In this document: positions 9,129-18,557 of the stretch, in pieces
Layout: each line of letters opens with the position of its first letter
How positions within the stretch are numbered: position 1 is the stretch's first letter
Assembly (NCBI GenBank): GCA_965228015.1
Contig: OZ245787.1
Span: 186,001-250,000 of the forward strand
Reading direction: 5' to 3'
Source: SKKY01 sp965228015
Lineage (GTDB): Bacteria; Bacillota; Peptococcia; Peptococcales; SKKY01
Length of the DNA: 64,000 bases
Program-made: the position numbers and the translations under genes
Notes under the pieces: model-generated
Seen by the model: only the letters and a program-made list of their open reading frames with translations
Told to the model about the DNA's origin: nothing
Database searches by the model: none

Positions 9129-11869
9129 GACCAGTAAGACTTACTCTAAGTGCTTTCGGACCATACGCAGGAAAAATAACCCTGGACTTAGAAAAGCTGG
9201 GGAAGAAAGGCCTTTACCTGATTACAGGAGATACAGGTGCAGGGAAAACTACAATTTTTGATGCAATTACTTATGCCCTTTATGGTGATCCCAGTGGAGA
9301 AAACCGCGAAGCTTCAATGTTCCGCAGTAAGTATGCAGCTCCAGAAACCTCAACCTTTGTTGAACTGGAATTTGAATATGCAGGACAAAGATATAAAGTA
9401 GAAAGGAATCCTGAATATACTCGCCCTGCAAAAAAAGGGGATGGGTTTACCCAGCAAAAAGCCGATGCCACAATAATTCTTCCCGATGGCACAGTTGTAA
9501 CAAAAATTAAAGAAGTGACAAATAAAGTCATAGAAATTACAGGAATAGACAGAAACCAGTTTACCCAGATTGCAATGATAGCCCAAGGTGAATTTCTAAA
9601 GCTTTTGTTGGCAATCACAGAAGACAGACAAAAAATATTCAGAGAGATTTTCAACACAAAATATTATCAGGTACTTCAGGACAGATTAAGACAAGAATTG
9701 TCTGAATCTGGGAAAATTAAAGAGCAGCTTGAGAGCAGTATCCGCCAGCACATTGATGGATTCCAGTGTGAAAAAGATAATGTGCTGAATCTTGACTTGG
9801 AAAAAGCTAAAAAGAATGAAATAACCTTCTCTGAAAAAATGGAAGTAGCAGAAAAGATTATAGAGGAAGATAGGTCAGCAGAGAAGATTCTTAAAACTGA
9901 AATTGAAGCTCTTGAAAAAGAGATAGGAGATATAAACAACCAGCTGGGAACAGCCAGAGAGGTAGAAAAGGCAAGAAAAGAACTAATTCAGTCTGAATTG
10001 CTTAAGAAAGAGAAAGCTATAGAACTAAAAACCCTTAAGGAAACCTATGAAAAAGAGACAGAAAAGAAACCTGAAATCCAAAAGATTGCAGAAAAAATAA
10101 CCAGCAATAGGGCGGAGCTAGTTAAGTATGAGAAACTGGATAATCTGCAAAGAGATTTAAAAGATAAGAAAGAAAAAGTAGAAGAATTTAATGAAAAGCT
10201 TTCAAATATAGTAAAAATTCAAGAGGAATCAGAAGGCAAACTTGAACAGGAGAAAAAAGAGTTTCTCAAATTAAAGGATGCCAGTATTGTTGTGGAAAAA
10301 AATAAGCAGGAAAGTGAAAAATTAAGCCAAAAGAAAAAAGAACTTCAGGATATAGAAATTTTGGTTAATAATCTCAATGAGCTTAATCAGGAATTAAAAG
10401 ATGCCCGAGAGAAGCACCTAAAGTTTAAAGATGAATCTCAAAGAGTTAAAAAAGATTATGAAATGAAAAATAATGCATATTTGGACCAGCAGGCAGGAAT
10501 TATTGCAAGAGAATTAAAGGAAAATAAACCCTGCCCAGTATGTGGCTCAACAGAACATCCGGCTCCCGCGGTATTGCTGGCTGACACATTAACTAAAAAG
10601 GATCTTGAAATATTAAAAACAGCAACTGAAGAACTTGCCCAGAAAACTAACAAGGCCAGCGAAGAATCTTCAAAATTAGGGACTCAATCAGATTTGCTTT
10701 CTAAAAGAATAACAGAAGCCCAGGAAGCGTTATGCGGAAGTACTTCTTTAGATGAATATAAAGTAACACTAGAGCAAGGGATAATGAAAGTCACACAGGA
10801 ACTTCAAATTGCAGAAAAAAATCTTGAAAAATACAAAAAGCTGGAAATAAGTATTCCTGAAATAGAAAAATCAATAATTTGTATAAAAGATGAGCTGACT
10901 AAGCTTAAAGAAGAAAAAATAAAAACAGAGACAGAAATATCAGGGTTAGAAAGTATAGAAAAAGAATTGTTGAAATCATTGGTCTTCAAAGATATTACTC
11001 AAGCTAAAGAAAATATTCAGCTTCTGGAAAAACAAAAGAATGAAATGGAAGCTGCTTTAGAAAAATCTGAAAAAGAATATTTTTCCTGTAAAGAAAAAAT
11101 TGATACTTTGGAAGGAATAATCCAGGCACTGGCTAAACAGCTGGCAGAAAGTAAGGAAGTTGATGTTGAAGGTCTGAACGTTATACTTAAAGAAAAAAAG
11201 GCTAAAAAGAATTCCATAGAGGAAGCATACTCAAAAATTATATCCAGGCTTAACAATAATATAAATGCTTTAGAAAGAATAAAAAAACAAAGTAAAAATC
11301 TGGAAGAAGCAGAAAAAAGATATATCTGGGTAAAAGCTCTCTCAAATACTGCAAACGGAAACATAAGTGGCAAAGAGAAGATAATGCTGGAAACCTATGT
11401 TCAAATGAGTTATTTTGACAGAATAATAGCCAGAGCTAATGTACGCTTTATGATGATGAGCGGCGGGCAATACGAATTAAAAAGAAAAATAGAGACAGAT
11501 AACAAAAGAAGTCAAAGTGGTTTGGAACTGGAAGTTATCGATCATTACAATGGTTCTGAAAGAAGTGTTAAAACCTTATCTGGAGGAGAATCTTTCAAAG
11601 CATCTCTTGCCTTGGCTCTGGGACTATCTGATGAAATTCAAAACTCCTCAGGAGGCATCCAGCTGGATACAATGTTTGTAGACGAAGGTTTTGGCTCTCT
11701 TGATGACGAATCTCTTCAACAGGCAATTAAAACCCTGACTGAGCTTACAGAAGGAAACCGCCTGGTAGGTATTATCTCCCACGTAGGAGAATTAAAAGAA
11801 AAAATAGATAAGCAGATTGTTGTAAAAAAAGATAGAGCCGGAGGAAGCAGAGCAGAGATTGTAGTATAA
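9125..11869 (+). CDS. sbcC: Exonuclease SbcCD, ATPase subunit SbcC (Rad50-like)
   Basis: SMC-like ATPase that drives SbcD. The N-terminal Walker A GDTGAGKTTIFDAI lies at about residue 38. Two long Lys/Glu-rich coiled coils flank a zinc hook CPVC at residues 470-473. The C-terminal signature LSGGESFKASLALALG and Walker B FVDEGFGSLDDESL close the ATPase. The chosen start is ATG 9125 (MRPVRLTLSAFG), with GGGAGGGG upstream and an ATGA overlap with sbcD; an in-frame ATG at 9110 is less likely. About 914 residues, intact. Several minus-strand open frames beneath it are shadows caused by its biased codons. Confidence 0.97.
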   Translation: MRPVRLTLSAFGPYAGKITLDLEKLGKKGLYLITGDTGAGKTTIFDAITYALYGDPSGENREASMFRSKYAAPETSTFVELEFEYAGQRYKVERNPEYTRPAKKGDGFTQQKADATIILPDGTVVTKIKEVTNKVIEITGIDRNQFTQIAMIAQGEFLKLLLAITEDRQKIFREIFNTKYYQVLQDRLRQELSESGKIKEQLESSIRQHIDGFQCEKDNVLNLDLEKAKKNEITFSEKMEVAEKIIEEDRSAEKILKTEIEALEKEIGDINNQLGTAREVEKARKELIQSELLKKEKAIELKTLKETYEKETEKKPEIQKIAEKITSNRAELVKYEKLDNLQRDLKDKKEKVEEFNEKLSNIVKIQEESEGKLEQEKKEFLKLKDASIVVEKNKQESEKLSQKKKELQDIEILVNNLNELNQELKDAREKHLKFKDESQRVKKDYEMKNNAYLDQQAGIIARELKENKPCPVCGSTEHPAPAVLLADTLTKKDLEILKTATEELAQKTNKASEESSKLGTQSDLLSKRITEAQEALCGSTSLDEYKVTLEQGIMKVTQELQIAEKNLEKYKKLEISIPEIEKSIICIKDELTKLKEEKIKTETEISGLESIEKELLKSLVFKDITQAKENIQLLEKQKNEMEAALEKSEKEYFSCKEKIDTLEGIIQALAKQLAESKEVDVEGLNVILKEKKAKKNSIEEAYSKIISRLNNNINALERIKKQSKNLEEAEKRYIWVKALSNTANGNISGKEKIMLETYVQMSYFDRIIARANVRFMMMSGGQYELKRKIETDNKRSQSGLELEVIDHYNGSERSVKTLSGGESFKASLALALGLSDEIQNSSGGIQLDTMFVDEGFGSLDDESLQQAIKTLTELTEGNRLVGIISHVGELKEKIDKQIVVKKDRAGGSRAEIVV

Positions 11870-11894
11870 TTATGATATGAGAGGGGATGAGTTT

Positions 11895-12884
11895 ATGTCA
11901 TATCAACCATCATATAAAATAACTGAAGATATCAGCACCTTGATTATTGAAATAGGAGAACTTGTTGGTTCTATTTCAGCGAACAGAGTCATGATTGCTA
12001 ATCCTAAACTTAGAAGAGAAAACAGAATTAAAACAATATATTCATCCCTTGCTATTGAACAAAATACTTTGACCCTTGAGCAAGTAACAGATGTAATAAA
12101 GGGGAAAAGAGTATTGGCTCCACCCCAGGATATTAAAGAAGTGAAAAATGCCAATGAACTATATGAAAAAATGAGTAATCTTGATCCTTATTCCGTTGAA
12201 CATCTTCTTTTTGCCCATAAAATTTTAATGGAAAATTTAAATAATGAAGCTGGTCGGTTTAGAATGAAAGGAGCAGGAGTTTTTGCCGGAGAAGAGCTAA
12301 TTCACTCAGGAACACCTCCACAATATATTCCGGAGCTAATTTCACAGTTATTTCAGTGGTTAAAAGAAAGTAAAGTTCATCCATTAATTAAATCCTGTAT
12401 TTTTCATTATGAATTAGAATATATTCATCCCTTCGCTGATGGAAACGGAAGATTAGGAAGATTTTGGCACACACTTTTATTATCTAAGTGGAAAAACTTT
12501 TTTGCCTGGCTGCCAATTGAATCTTTAATTCATAATCAGCAACAGGACTATTACTATGCTCTTAATGAATCGAATAAAGATGGTGAGTCTACCACATTTA
12601 TTTTATTTATGTTAAAAATAATCAGAGATTCGCTGCTGGAGTTACCAGAAATAAGTAAGATTATGACCGATAAAATGACCGATAAAGATTCTGAACGATG
12701 GGAGATTATTAAAAAGTATTTAAATGAAAATGGAGATATTAAAAATATAGAAGTTAGAAAAATATTAGATGTGTCAGATTCGACAGCAAAAAGATACATG
12801 AAAAAAATAGTTGAACTGGGTCTTGTTAATTATTCAGGTGAAAATAAAGAACGAAGATATTTTTTAATAAATAACTTAAAATAA
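11895..12884 (+). CDS. Fic-domain protein with C-terminal winged helix (probable AMP-transferase)
   Basis: Fic proteins usually transfer AMP to a target protein hydroxyl. The catalytic motif HPFADGNGRLGR occupies residues 178-189 with all key residues. An N-terminal SSLAIEQN matches the inhibitory (S/T)xxxE(G/N)-like helix of class II Fic proteins, so the enzyme is probably auto-inhibited. A flap region precedes the motif. The C-terminal ~70 residues form a winged helix (IRKILDVSDSTAKRYMKK-like) common in Fic proteins of Bacillota. The start at ATG 11895 is preferred over 11877 because GAGGGGATGAG precedes it. The stop sits inside a long palindromic terminator. No toxin-antitoxin partner is adjacent, and the target is unknown. 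Confidence 0.9.
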   Translation: MSYQPSYKITEDISTLIIEIGELVGSISANRVMIANPKLRRENRIKTIYSSLAIEQNTLTLEQVTDVIKGKRVLAPPQDIKEVKNANELYEKMSNLDPYSVEHLLFAHKILMENLNNEAGRFRMKGAGVFAGEELIHSGTPPQYIPELISQLFQWLKESKVHPLIKSCIFHYELEYIHPFADGNGRLGRFWHTLLLSKWKNFFAWLPIESLIHNQQQDYYYALNESNKDGESTTFILFMLKIIRDSLLELPEISKIMTDKMTDKDSERWEIIKKYLNENGDIKNIEVRKILDVSDSTAKRYMKKIVELGLVNYSGENKERRYFLINNLK

Positions 12885-12947
12885 ATCATAACAAACAAAA
12901 AAGCACTGACTTCTGTCAGTGCTTTTTTGTTTGTTATGATTTATTTT
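12878..12947. terminator. 70-bp perfect palindrome, probable bidirectional terminator
   Basis: Two perfect 33-bp arms (12878-12910 and 12915-12947) flank the loop TTCT. The core stem GCACTGAC/GTCAGTGC is followed by T6 on the plus strand and preceded by A6, so it can act as an intrinsic terminator for fic. The perfect pairing extends far beyond what a terminator needs, through the A/T tracts and into the fic stop codon. Confidence 0.85.
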
Positions 12948-12995
12948 GGTTTAAAAAGAAGTAGTATATTAATTTATAGAAAAGAGGATTTATTT

Positions 12996-13860
12996 ATGGA
13001 GATTGGAATGATTGGCTTAGGCAAAATGGGATATAACTTAAGTTTTCAAATGATAGAAAAAGGAAAGACTGTTAAAGCATATGATCCTTCTTTAGAAGCA
13101 CAAAAAATGGCAGCAGATTCAAGAATAATGGTTATGGACTCATTAGAGGAATTGGTTAAAGGTATGACCAGTCCAAGGTTAATATGGATTATGATTCCTA
13201 CTGGAGATGCGGTTAATCAGGTTTTAAATATAATAGTTCCATTATGTAATAAGGGGACATAATTATTGATGGTGGCAATTCTCATTATAAAGATTCCATT
13301 GCAAGATATGAAAAGCTTAAAGAAAAAGGAGTATTTTTTGCAGATATTGGAACAAGCGGTGGTTTAGAAGGAGCCAGAAATGGAGCCTGCCTGATGGTGG
13401 GGTGTGATAAGGAAATAGAAAAAATACTTGAGGATAGTTTTTCTGATATTATTGTTCCCGGAGGATATTTAAGAACCGGAGAAACGGGTTCCGGTCACTT
13501 TGTAAAAATGGTTCATAATGGGATTGAGTATGGAATGATGCAGGCAATAGGCGAAGGCTTTAATATATTAGAAAATAGCAATTTTGATTTAAATCATTCT
13601 GAGGTAGCCAAGGTATGGAGTAATGGTTCAGTAATTAGAGGCTAGTTAATGGAGCTGGCAGAAAAAATGTTTAATGAAGATCAGAATCTTAGTTCTATTA
13701 AGGGAGTAGCTGGTTCTTCCGGGGAAGGCTTTGGACTCTGCAGGAAGCCTTAGAACAAAAAACTTCAGCTCCATGTATAGCAGCAGCCTTGTTTACCAGG
13801 TTTGAGTCACAAGTGGATGATTCCTATTCTAATAAAGTAGTGGCTGGTTTAAGAAATTAA
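12996..13860 (+). pseudogene. gnd: 6-phosphogluconate dehydrogenase (decarboxylating), GndA/YqeC type, three lesions
   Basis: NADP- or NAD-dependent oxidation of 6-phosphogluconate to ribulose-5-phosphate. The dinucleotide motif MIGLGKMGYNLS is at the start (ATG 12996, AGAGGA upstream). Reading continues through IIDGGNSHYKDS after a frame change at a four-G run (about 13254-13257, one G short), then FVKMVHNGIEYGMMQA, the substrate-binding region with the catalytic lysine and HNGIEY. TAG at 13643-13645 replaces an expected Trp (VIRG, stop, LMELAEKMF). A last frame change near 13729 (one T short before GGACTCTGCAG) leads to QEALEQKTSAPCIAAALF and the stop at 13860. The sum is about 288-300 residues, matching short-type Gnd. 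It precedes zwf by 41 bp. Confidence 0.88.
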
Positions 13861-13901
13861 TTTGGCGGACATAGTGTTATAAAAATAAGGGAGGACAAAT
13901 A

Positions 13902-15383
13902 ATGGATGATAATAAAAATATTAAGCCCCTAATATATATCATATTTGGAGGAGCTGGGGACTTAAGCAAAAGAAAACTTATTCCTGCTCTTTTTGCCCTT
14001 TTTAAAAGCAAGTCATTAAATAGAGAAACTATGATTCTAGCTATAGATAAAAAGGAATATAGCTTAGAAGAATTTAAAAAAGAAGCCAGAAAGTTTTTAG
14101 AAGAATACACTTCTTATAAGATTACAGATTTTCAGTGGTCATCTTTTTGCGAACATCTTAAATATCTATCTTTAGATATTAAGACCGAAGGAAATTTTAA
14201 GGAACTAGATAATAAATTAAAAGAACTGAAAGAAGGCTTTTCTGTAAAGGATAACAGAATTTTTTATATGGCAGTATCCCCGAATCTTTTTGAAGCTATT
14301 ACCATAGGTTTAGATAGAGAGAAAATGATTGAAAAAGAAACGGGATGGCAAAGAATTATGTTTGAAAAGCCCTTTGGTTCCAGCCTTGAAGGTGCCAAGA
14401 AGTTTAATGAAAATATTACCAAACTAATACCTGAAGAAAAAATATTTAGAATAGATCATTATTTGGGTAAAGAAATGATTCAAAATATAACTGCTATAAG
14501 ATTTTCTAATAGGATATTTGAATCACTTTGGAGTAATGAAAATATTGATCATGTACAGATTCATGCAACTGAAGAAATTGGAATTGGTACAAGAGGTGAA
14601 TATTATGACAAGGCAGGAATAATGAAAGATATGTTTCAAAATCATATTATTCAAATGTTATCTCTAGTTAGAATGGAAACACCGAAAGATTATTCTTCTG
14701 AAAATATTCGAAAAGAAAAGGTTAATCTTATAAATAGTATTCAACTATTCCCTGAAGGGAAAATTAATGAAAGAATGGTTATGGACCAGTATACTAAGGG
14801 TGTAAAGGGAGAAAATTCTTATCTGGAGAAGGAAGGAATTCCACCAGATTCAGTTACATCAACATTCTTGGCATCGAAGTTAAATATTAACAATAAACGT
14901 TGGCAGGGAGTTCCTTTTTATATAAAAACGGGGAAGAGATTATCTAAAAAATCATCAATTATCGTAATTCAGTTTAAAGAACCAAGTACAAAATTAATTA
15001 ATGATAAGGGGGCAAATTCAAGTCCAAATGTACTGGTAATTAAAATACAACCAAATGAAGGTATTTTTTTTCAAATAAATGCCAAAGTTCCAGGTCATAA
15101 TTTTAAAGTAGACAAAGTAAAGATGGATTATTGTCAGCTTTGTAAATATACAATTAATTCTTCTGAATCCTATGAAAGACTTTTATTAGAAACAGCAAAA
15201 AACAATTCTTTATTATTTACAAGCTGGGATGAATCAGAAAGTTCCTGGAAACTTTCTGATTATCTTGAAAAAATATATTATGATAATGAAAAACTTTATT
15301 ACTACTCAGGAGGAAGCAAAGGACCTGAAAAAGTTGACGAAATAATAGAAAATGATAAAAGAAAATGGTGGGAAGATGAATAA
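13902..15383 (+). CDS. zwf: Glucose-6-phosphate 1-dehydrogenase
   Basis: First step of the oxidative pentose phosphate pathway, making NADPH and 6-phosphogluconolactone. The N-terminal coenzyme site GGAGDLSKRKLIPAL and the substrate signature RIDHYLGK (His about residue 186) are present. The NHIIQMLSL segment, with a second conserved His, follows. The 493 residues are full family length. RBS GGGAGG lies upstream of ATG 13902. It is intact although its pathway partner gnd just upstream is dead, so its product would have to be used another way or by another gnd copy. Confidence 0.95.
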   Translation: MDDNKNIKPLIYIIFGGAGDLSKRKLIPALFALFKSKSLNRETMILAIDKKEYSLEEFKKEARKFLEEYTSYKITDFQWSSFCEHLKYLSLDIKTEGNFKELDNKLKELKEGFSVKDNRIFYMAVSPNLFEAITIGLDREKMIEKETGWQRIMFEKPFGSSLEGAKKFNENITKLIPEEKIFRIDHYLGKEMIQNITAIRFSNRIFESLWSNENIDHVQIHATEEIGIGTRGEYYDKAGIMKDMFQNHIIQMLSLVRMETPKDYSSENIRKEKVNLINSIQLFPEGKINERMVMDQYTKGVKGENSYLEKEGIPPDSVTSTFLASKLNINNKRWQGVPFYIKTGKRLSKKSSIIVIQFKEPSTKLINDKGANSSPNVLVIKIQPNEGIFFQINAKVPGHNFKVDKVKMDYCQLCKYTINSSESYERLLLETAKNNSLLFTSWDESESSWKLSDYLEKIYYDNEKLYYYSGGSKGPEKVDEIIENDKRKWWEDE

Positions 15384-16011
15384 TAAAAAAATATATGATA
15401 TTAGCATGACAATACACAATGAAATGCTTGTTTACAAAGGACGGTCTGATAAAAAACCAAATTTATACAAGGTTGCAGAGTACTCTGAAAAAGGCATAAA
15501 TGAAACAGAAATAAAAATGAATTTACATACAGGAACACATATTGATGCTTCCTATTATATTAATTTTGTTGGAGAAACCATTGAAAATATTGATCTTAGC
15601 AGGTTAATTTGTAGCTGCAGAGTAATAGACTTGTTAAATGTTGATAAAAATATTAAAAGAGAGGATTTAGAAAAGGAAAATATAAAGAAAGGAGAAAGCA
15701 TTTTATTGAAAACTAAAAATTCAATAAGAGGCAAAGGCAGAGAGGATTTTGTTTATTTAGATTATAGTGCCGGGGAATTTTTGGCGGGAAAAGAAATTTC
15801 TTTAATTGGCTTTGATGAATTAGGTATAGAAAGAAATCAGCCGGGACATCCTGTTCATAAAAAATTATTAGAAAGTGGTGCCATTATTATTGAAGGTTTA
15901 AAGCTTGAGAATATTTCTCCCGGAGAATATGAAATGGTAGCTTTACCTTTGAAAATAAAAGGAGTAGATGGAGCTCCTGCCAGAGTAATCTTATTAGGAG
16001 GGGAAGAATGA
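15376..16011 (+). CDS. Cyclase-family metal-dependent hydrolase (kynurenine formamidase-like)
   Basis: Cyclase/KynB-like proteins are metal-dependent amide or ester hydrolases. The motif HTGTHIDAS gives the HxxxHxD metal ligands, although the usual following Pro-x-His is Ser-Tyr-Tyr here. Further on, PVHKKLLESG and IIEGLKLENI supply the second His and Glu expected for the metal pair. The ATG at 15376 overlaps the zwf end by 8 bp; an upstream in-frame start at 15352 would lie deep in zwf. 211 residues, intact. No tryptophan-degradation neighbours are seen, so the substrate is unknown. It overlaps the next gene by ATGA. Confidence 0.82.
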   Translation: MNNKKIYDISMTIHNEMLVYKGRSDKKPNLYKVAEYSEKGINETEIKMNLHTGTHIDASYYINFVGETIENIDLSRLICSCRVIDLLNVDKNIKREDLEKENIKKGESILLKTKNSIRGKGREDFVYLDYSAGEFLAGKEISLIGFDELGIERNQPGHPVHKKLLESGAIIIEGLKLENISPGEYEMVALPLKIKGVDGAPARVILLGGEE

Positions 16012-16133
16012 AAAAGAGAAGAATAATTACATATTTATTAATATTGTTATTGGTTTTAAGCATTATGGTCTGACCCCCAAAAATTACACAAAATTGGGAC
16101 AGTAAGATATACTAATCTTGGGGGCTGATTTTA

Positions 16134-16511
16134 ATGACAAAGAACTATTCCGATGAATTTAAACTCTCTGTAATTAAGGAATATTACGAAAGCAATCTTG
16201 GGGTAAGAAAGATTACTGCAAAGTACAATTTATCTTCAAAAAATCTTGTTCTTAATTGGGAAAAACAATTAAAAGAAAAAGGACTTCTTCCAACAGAAGC
16301 TAAGAAAGATCCGGATAAGATAAAAATCAGATCAAATAAAATAGATTTTCCTGAGAAAACACAAAGAGAAATTGAATACGAAAAAGAAATAGAACATCTT
16401 TATGCTAAAATTGAATACTACGAACAATTAGAGCATTTACAGCCCTTTATTTCTAAAAAAAACAAAAGTCAGGGAGCTAAAGTACAGAGCTATATTTGCT
16501 TTGGAATTTAA
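16134..16511 (+). CDS. IS3 type B transposase OrfA
   Basis: The DNA-binding subunit has a helix-turn-helix near residues 10-45 (SVIKEYYESNLGVRKITAKY) and a charged coiled-coil stretch further on (REIEYEKEIEHLYAKIEYYE). The 0 frame ends at 16511. A run TCT AAA AAA AAC near 16450 would allow a -1 shift into VRELKYRAIFALEFKY, which leads straight into OrfB, so a programmed OrfAB fusion is likely, as known for IS3 elements. The zero-frame tail after that run is probably not conserved. Confidence 0.8.
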   Translation: MTKNYSDEFKLSVIKEYYESNLGVRKITAKYNLSSKNLVLNWEKQLKEKGLLPTEAKKDPDKIKIRSNKIDFPEKTQREIEYEKEIEHLYAKIEYYEQLEHLQPFISKKNKSQGAKVQSYICFGI

Positions 16512-17301
16512 ATATACAGTAAAATTTCTTTGCGAAATTGCTGGAGTAAAAAGAAAAGCCTATTGCAATTTCAGAGACAAACCAATAAAAAAAGAAGATT
16601 CCATTGAGAAAATAATTATTCAAATATATAACAAATCAAAAGGAATTTTTGGTTACAGAAGAATAGGAAATGAGCTAAGAAATGCGTTTAAAATAGTTGT
16701 TAATCATAAAAAGATTCAAAGAATAATGCAGGAAAACAATCTCAGATCCAGAATCAGAAGAAAAAAGAATAGGATTCAAGATGATAAACAATTCAAAGCC
16801 AATATATTAAACAGGGATTTTAAGGCAAGTCGCCCAGGAGAAAAAATAGCCACAGATATTACCTGTATTCCTTACAGAAGCTCTAAGCTATATCTGTGTG
16901 TTGCCCTAGATCTGTTTAACAATGAGCCAGTAAGCTGGGAATACAGTAAGAATCCTGACAGCAAGCTGACTGTAAAAACTATTAAAAAACTTTCAAAAAA
17001 GATAGATATTAAGAATACTGTTATCCATAGTGATCAAGGTGTTTAATACACAAGCAAAGAATATTCCAGCTATTTAAAGTCTTTAGGAGCAGTTCAAAGT
17101 ATGTCCAGAAGAGGAAATTGCTGGGATAATGCGAAGATTGAAAGTTTCTTTAGCCATTACAAAACAGAAAGTATTAATCTCTACAAGAAAAGAATCAAAA
17201 GTTTTAAAGATATAAAAGAAATTACTGAAGATTACATTAAATTTTATATAAATGACAGGACGCATAGAAACCTTGGAGGTGTCCCTCCAAGGTTTCTATA
17301 A
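16501..17301 (+). pseudogene. IS3 type B transposase OrfB with in-frame TAA
   Basis: DDE integrase-fold transposase. The first Asp is in ATDITCIPY, the second in HSDQGV, and the Glu in NAKIESFFSHYKTE. TAA at 17044-17046 breaks the frame exactly where the family has SDQGVQYTS, consistent with CAA to TAA. The reading frame is otherwise continuous to the stop at 17301. The gene end (RNLGGVPPRFL) is encoded within a perfect hairpin. I infer loss of the last catalytic residue unless the stop is read through. Confidence 0.85.
17264..17299. repeat. Perfect 16-bp hairpin at end of IS3 type B orfB
   Basis: Arms 17264-17279 and 17284-17299 pair perfectly around TGTC. The sequence still encodes the end of OrfB. 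A T6 run begins about 8 bases later, so it may serve as the element's terminator. Confidence 0.75.
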
Positions 17302-18528
17302 ACAGATTTTTTCATTTAATTAATTTGGTGAAATTTACTGTTCCAGAAGTGTACCCTTTTTGGGGGTCACACCATTACCTCTGCTTGTTCAGATAAAGAA
17401 TCTTCAAGTATCCAACAAGCCCAATTTAATAAAAATAAAATTCAAGAGGAAATAATTAAGAAGTTATCTGAGGGGGATGTGGCTGGAGTATCTGTTTATA
17501 TAGAATCCCCAAAATTATCAGAACCAATTTTTTTGCTGAAGGCTTTGCAGATAAGGAAAACTTAATCAAAGCAGAATCACTTACAAAATATATAATAGGA
17601 AGTATAACAAAAAGTTTTACTGAGATGGCAGTTTTAATGCTTCGTGATCAGGGTTTATTAAACATAAATGATCCTATAACAGAACATCTTGATTATAAAA
17701 ATCCATACCTGGAAAATATAACAATTAAAGAAGCTATGAGTATGACAACGGGTTTAAAGGGTTATATTAATGATCTTGATTAAGAAAATCCTAAAACAAT
17801 GGAGGATAGTTTACTTTATGATTTTCTTGAAAATTATCCGGGAGAAAAAATTGAACCCGAAACTTTATTAGAGGAAGCAATCAGAATAACTGAAATATAT
17901 GGGATTGACGAGAATAAAGAATTTCATTATTTCAACACTAATTATATTATTCTTGGAATGATTATTGAAAAAGTATCAGGTATGAGCTATGAAAGTTTTA
18001 TTGAAAAAATATTATTGAATCTTTAGATTTAAATAACACAATTGTTCCTTATACACCAGAATTACCTGCAAATTCAGCAAAAGGCTATATCGACTTTAAT
18101 GAAGATGGAATTAAAGAGGATATGTCTTATCTTCATCCATCATATGTCTGGGCTGCAGGAAGTATTGTTTCTGATGTACAAGACATTAGTAAGTGGATGA
18201 GAGCTTTGGCTTCAAAAGAATTAGTATCTAAAGAAACCCTTAAGTATTTTTTTGAAGAAGGAGCTTTAGCTGGAGAAAGTACAATTTATACTGCAGGTAT
18301 TATGGTACTTGAGGATAATGATTTATGGCACAACGGAACAGTATTAGGATATCATGGAGATTTTTACTATGTTTATAAAACAGATTCTGTTATTGCCATC
18401 TTAAGTAATTCAAATTCAGAAGAAATGGATGTAACAAAAGAAATTTTGGAATTAATCTTAGATGAAATTGTTATAAATAGTTAACAATAATAATACATGT
18501 AAACTTTTTGAATAAGCCCCAATATCCG

Positions 18529-18557
18529 TTGACAGCAAAGGGATTCTTAAATATTAA
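18529..18557 (+). promoter_or_regulatory. Probable promoter of the chemoreceptor gene
   Basis: A perfect -35 TTGACA (18529-18534) is followed after 17 bp by TATTAA (18552-18557) as a -10. The -10 lies inside the left arm of the large palindrome at 18542-18594. Only the consensus match supports this. Confidence 0.55.

Larger units (their letters stand above)
16066..17374 (+). mobile_element. IS3-family insertion sequence, type B
   Basis: A 1309-bp element with near-perfect terminal inverted repeats (TGGTCTGACCCCCAAAAA left; TGGTGTGACCCCCAAAAA as read inward from the right, one mismatch). A 3-bp target duplication TTA flanks it (16063-16065 and 17375-17377). Removing the element and one TTA restores the host signal peptide in frame, which proves the borders. 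It carries orfA/orfB of an IS3-type transposase unrelated in detail to type A. OrfB has a stop codon, so the copy is probably inactive. Confidence 0.95.
16008..18484 (+). pseudogene. Serine-hydrolase (class C beta-lactamase/DD-peptidase fold) lipoprotein, split by an IS
   Basis: When the IS (16066-17374) and one TTA copy are removed, the signal peptide is restored: MKKRRIITYLLILLLVLSIT followed by SACSD, a plausible lipobox Cys. Downstream the serine beta-lactamase-like motifs are readable: SxxK in IGSITKSFT, YxN in YFNTNYIILG, and an HxG in WHNGTVLGYHG. Beyond the IS there is a frame change near 17528 (T run), an in-frame TAA at 17781-17783, and another frame change near 18015. The stop is at 18482-18484. 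The intact protein would have been about 385 residues on the outer face of the membrane, perhaps acting on peptidoglycan or a small ester; the substrate is unknown. Confidence 0.85.

Noticed and set aside
9280..11373. Long open frames on the minus strand beneath sbcC
   Set aside because: They lie fully inside sbcC, have no ribosome sites or family motifs, and are expected from its Lys/Glu-rich codons.
16071..17370. IS3 type B ends at TGACCCCC/GGGGGTCA
   Set aside because: That boundary gives no target duplication. Extending to TGGT/ACCA improves the inverted repeat, gives TTA on both sides and restores the host signal peptide.
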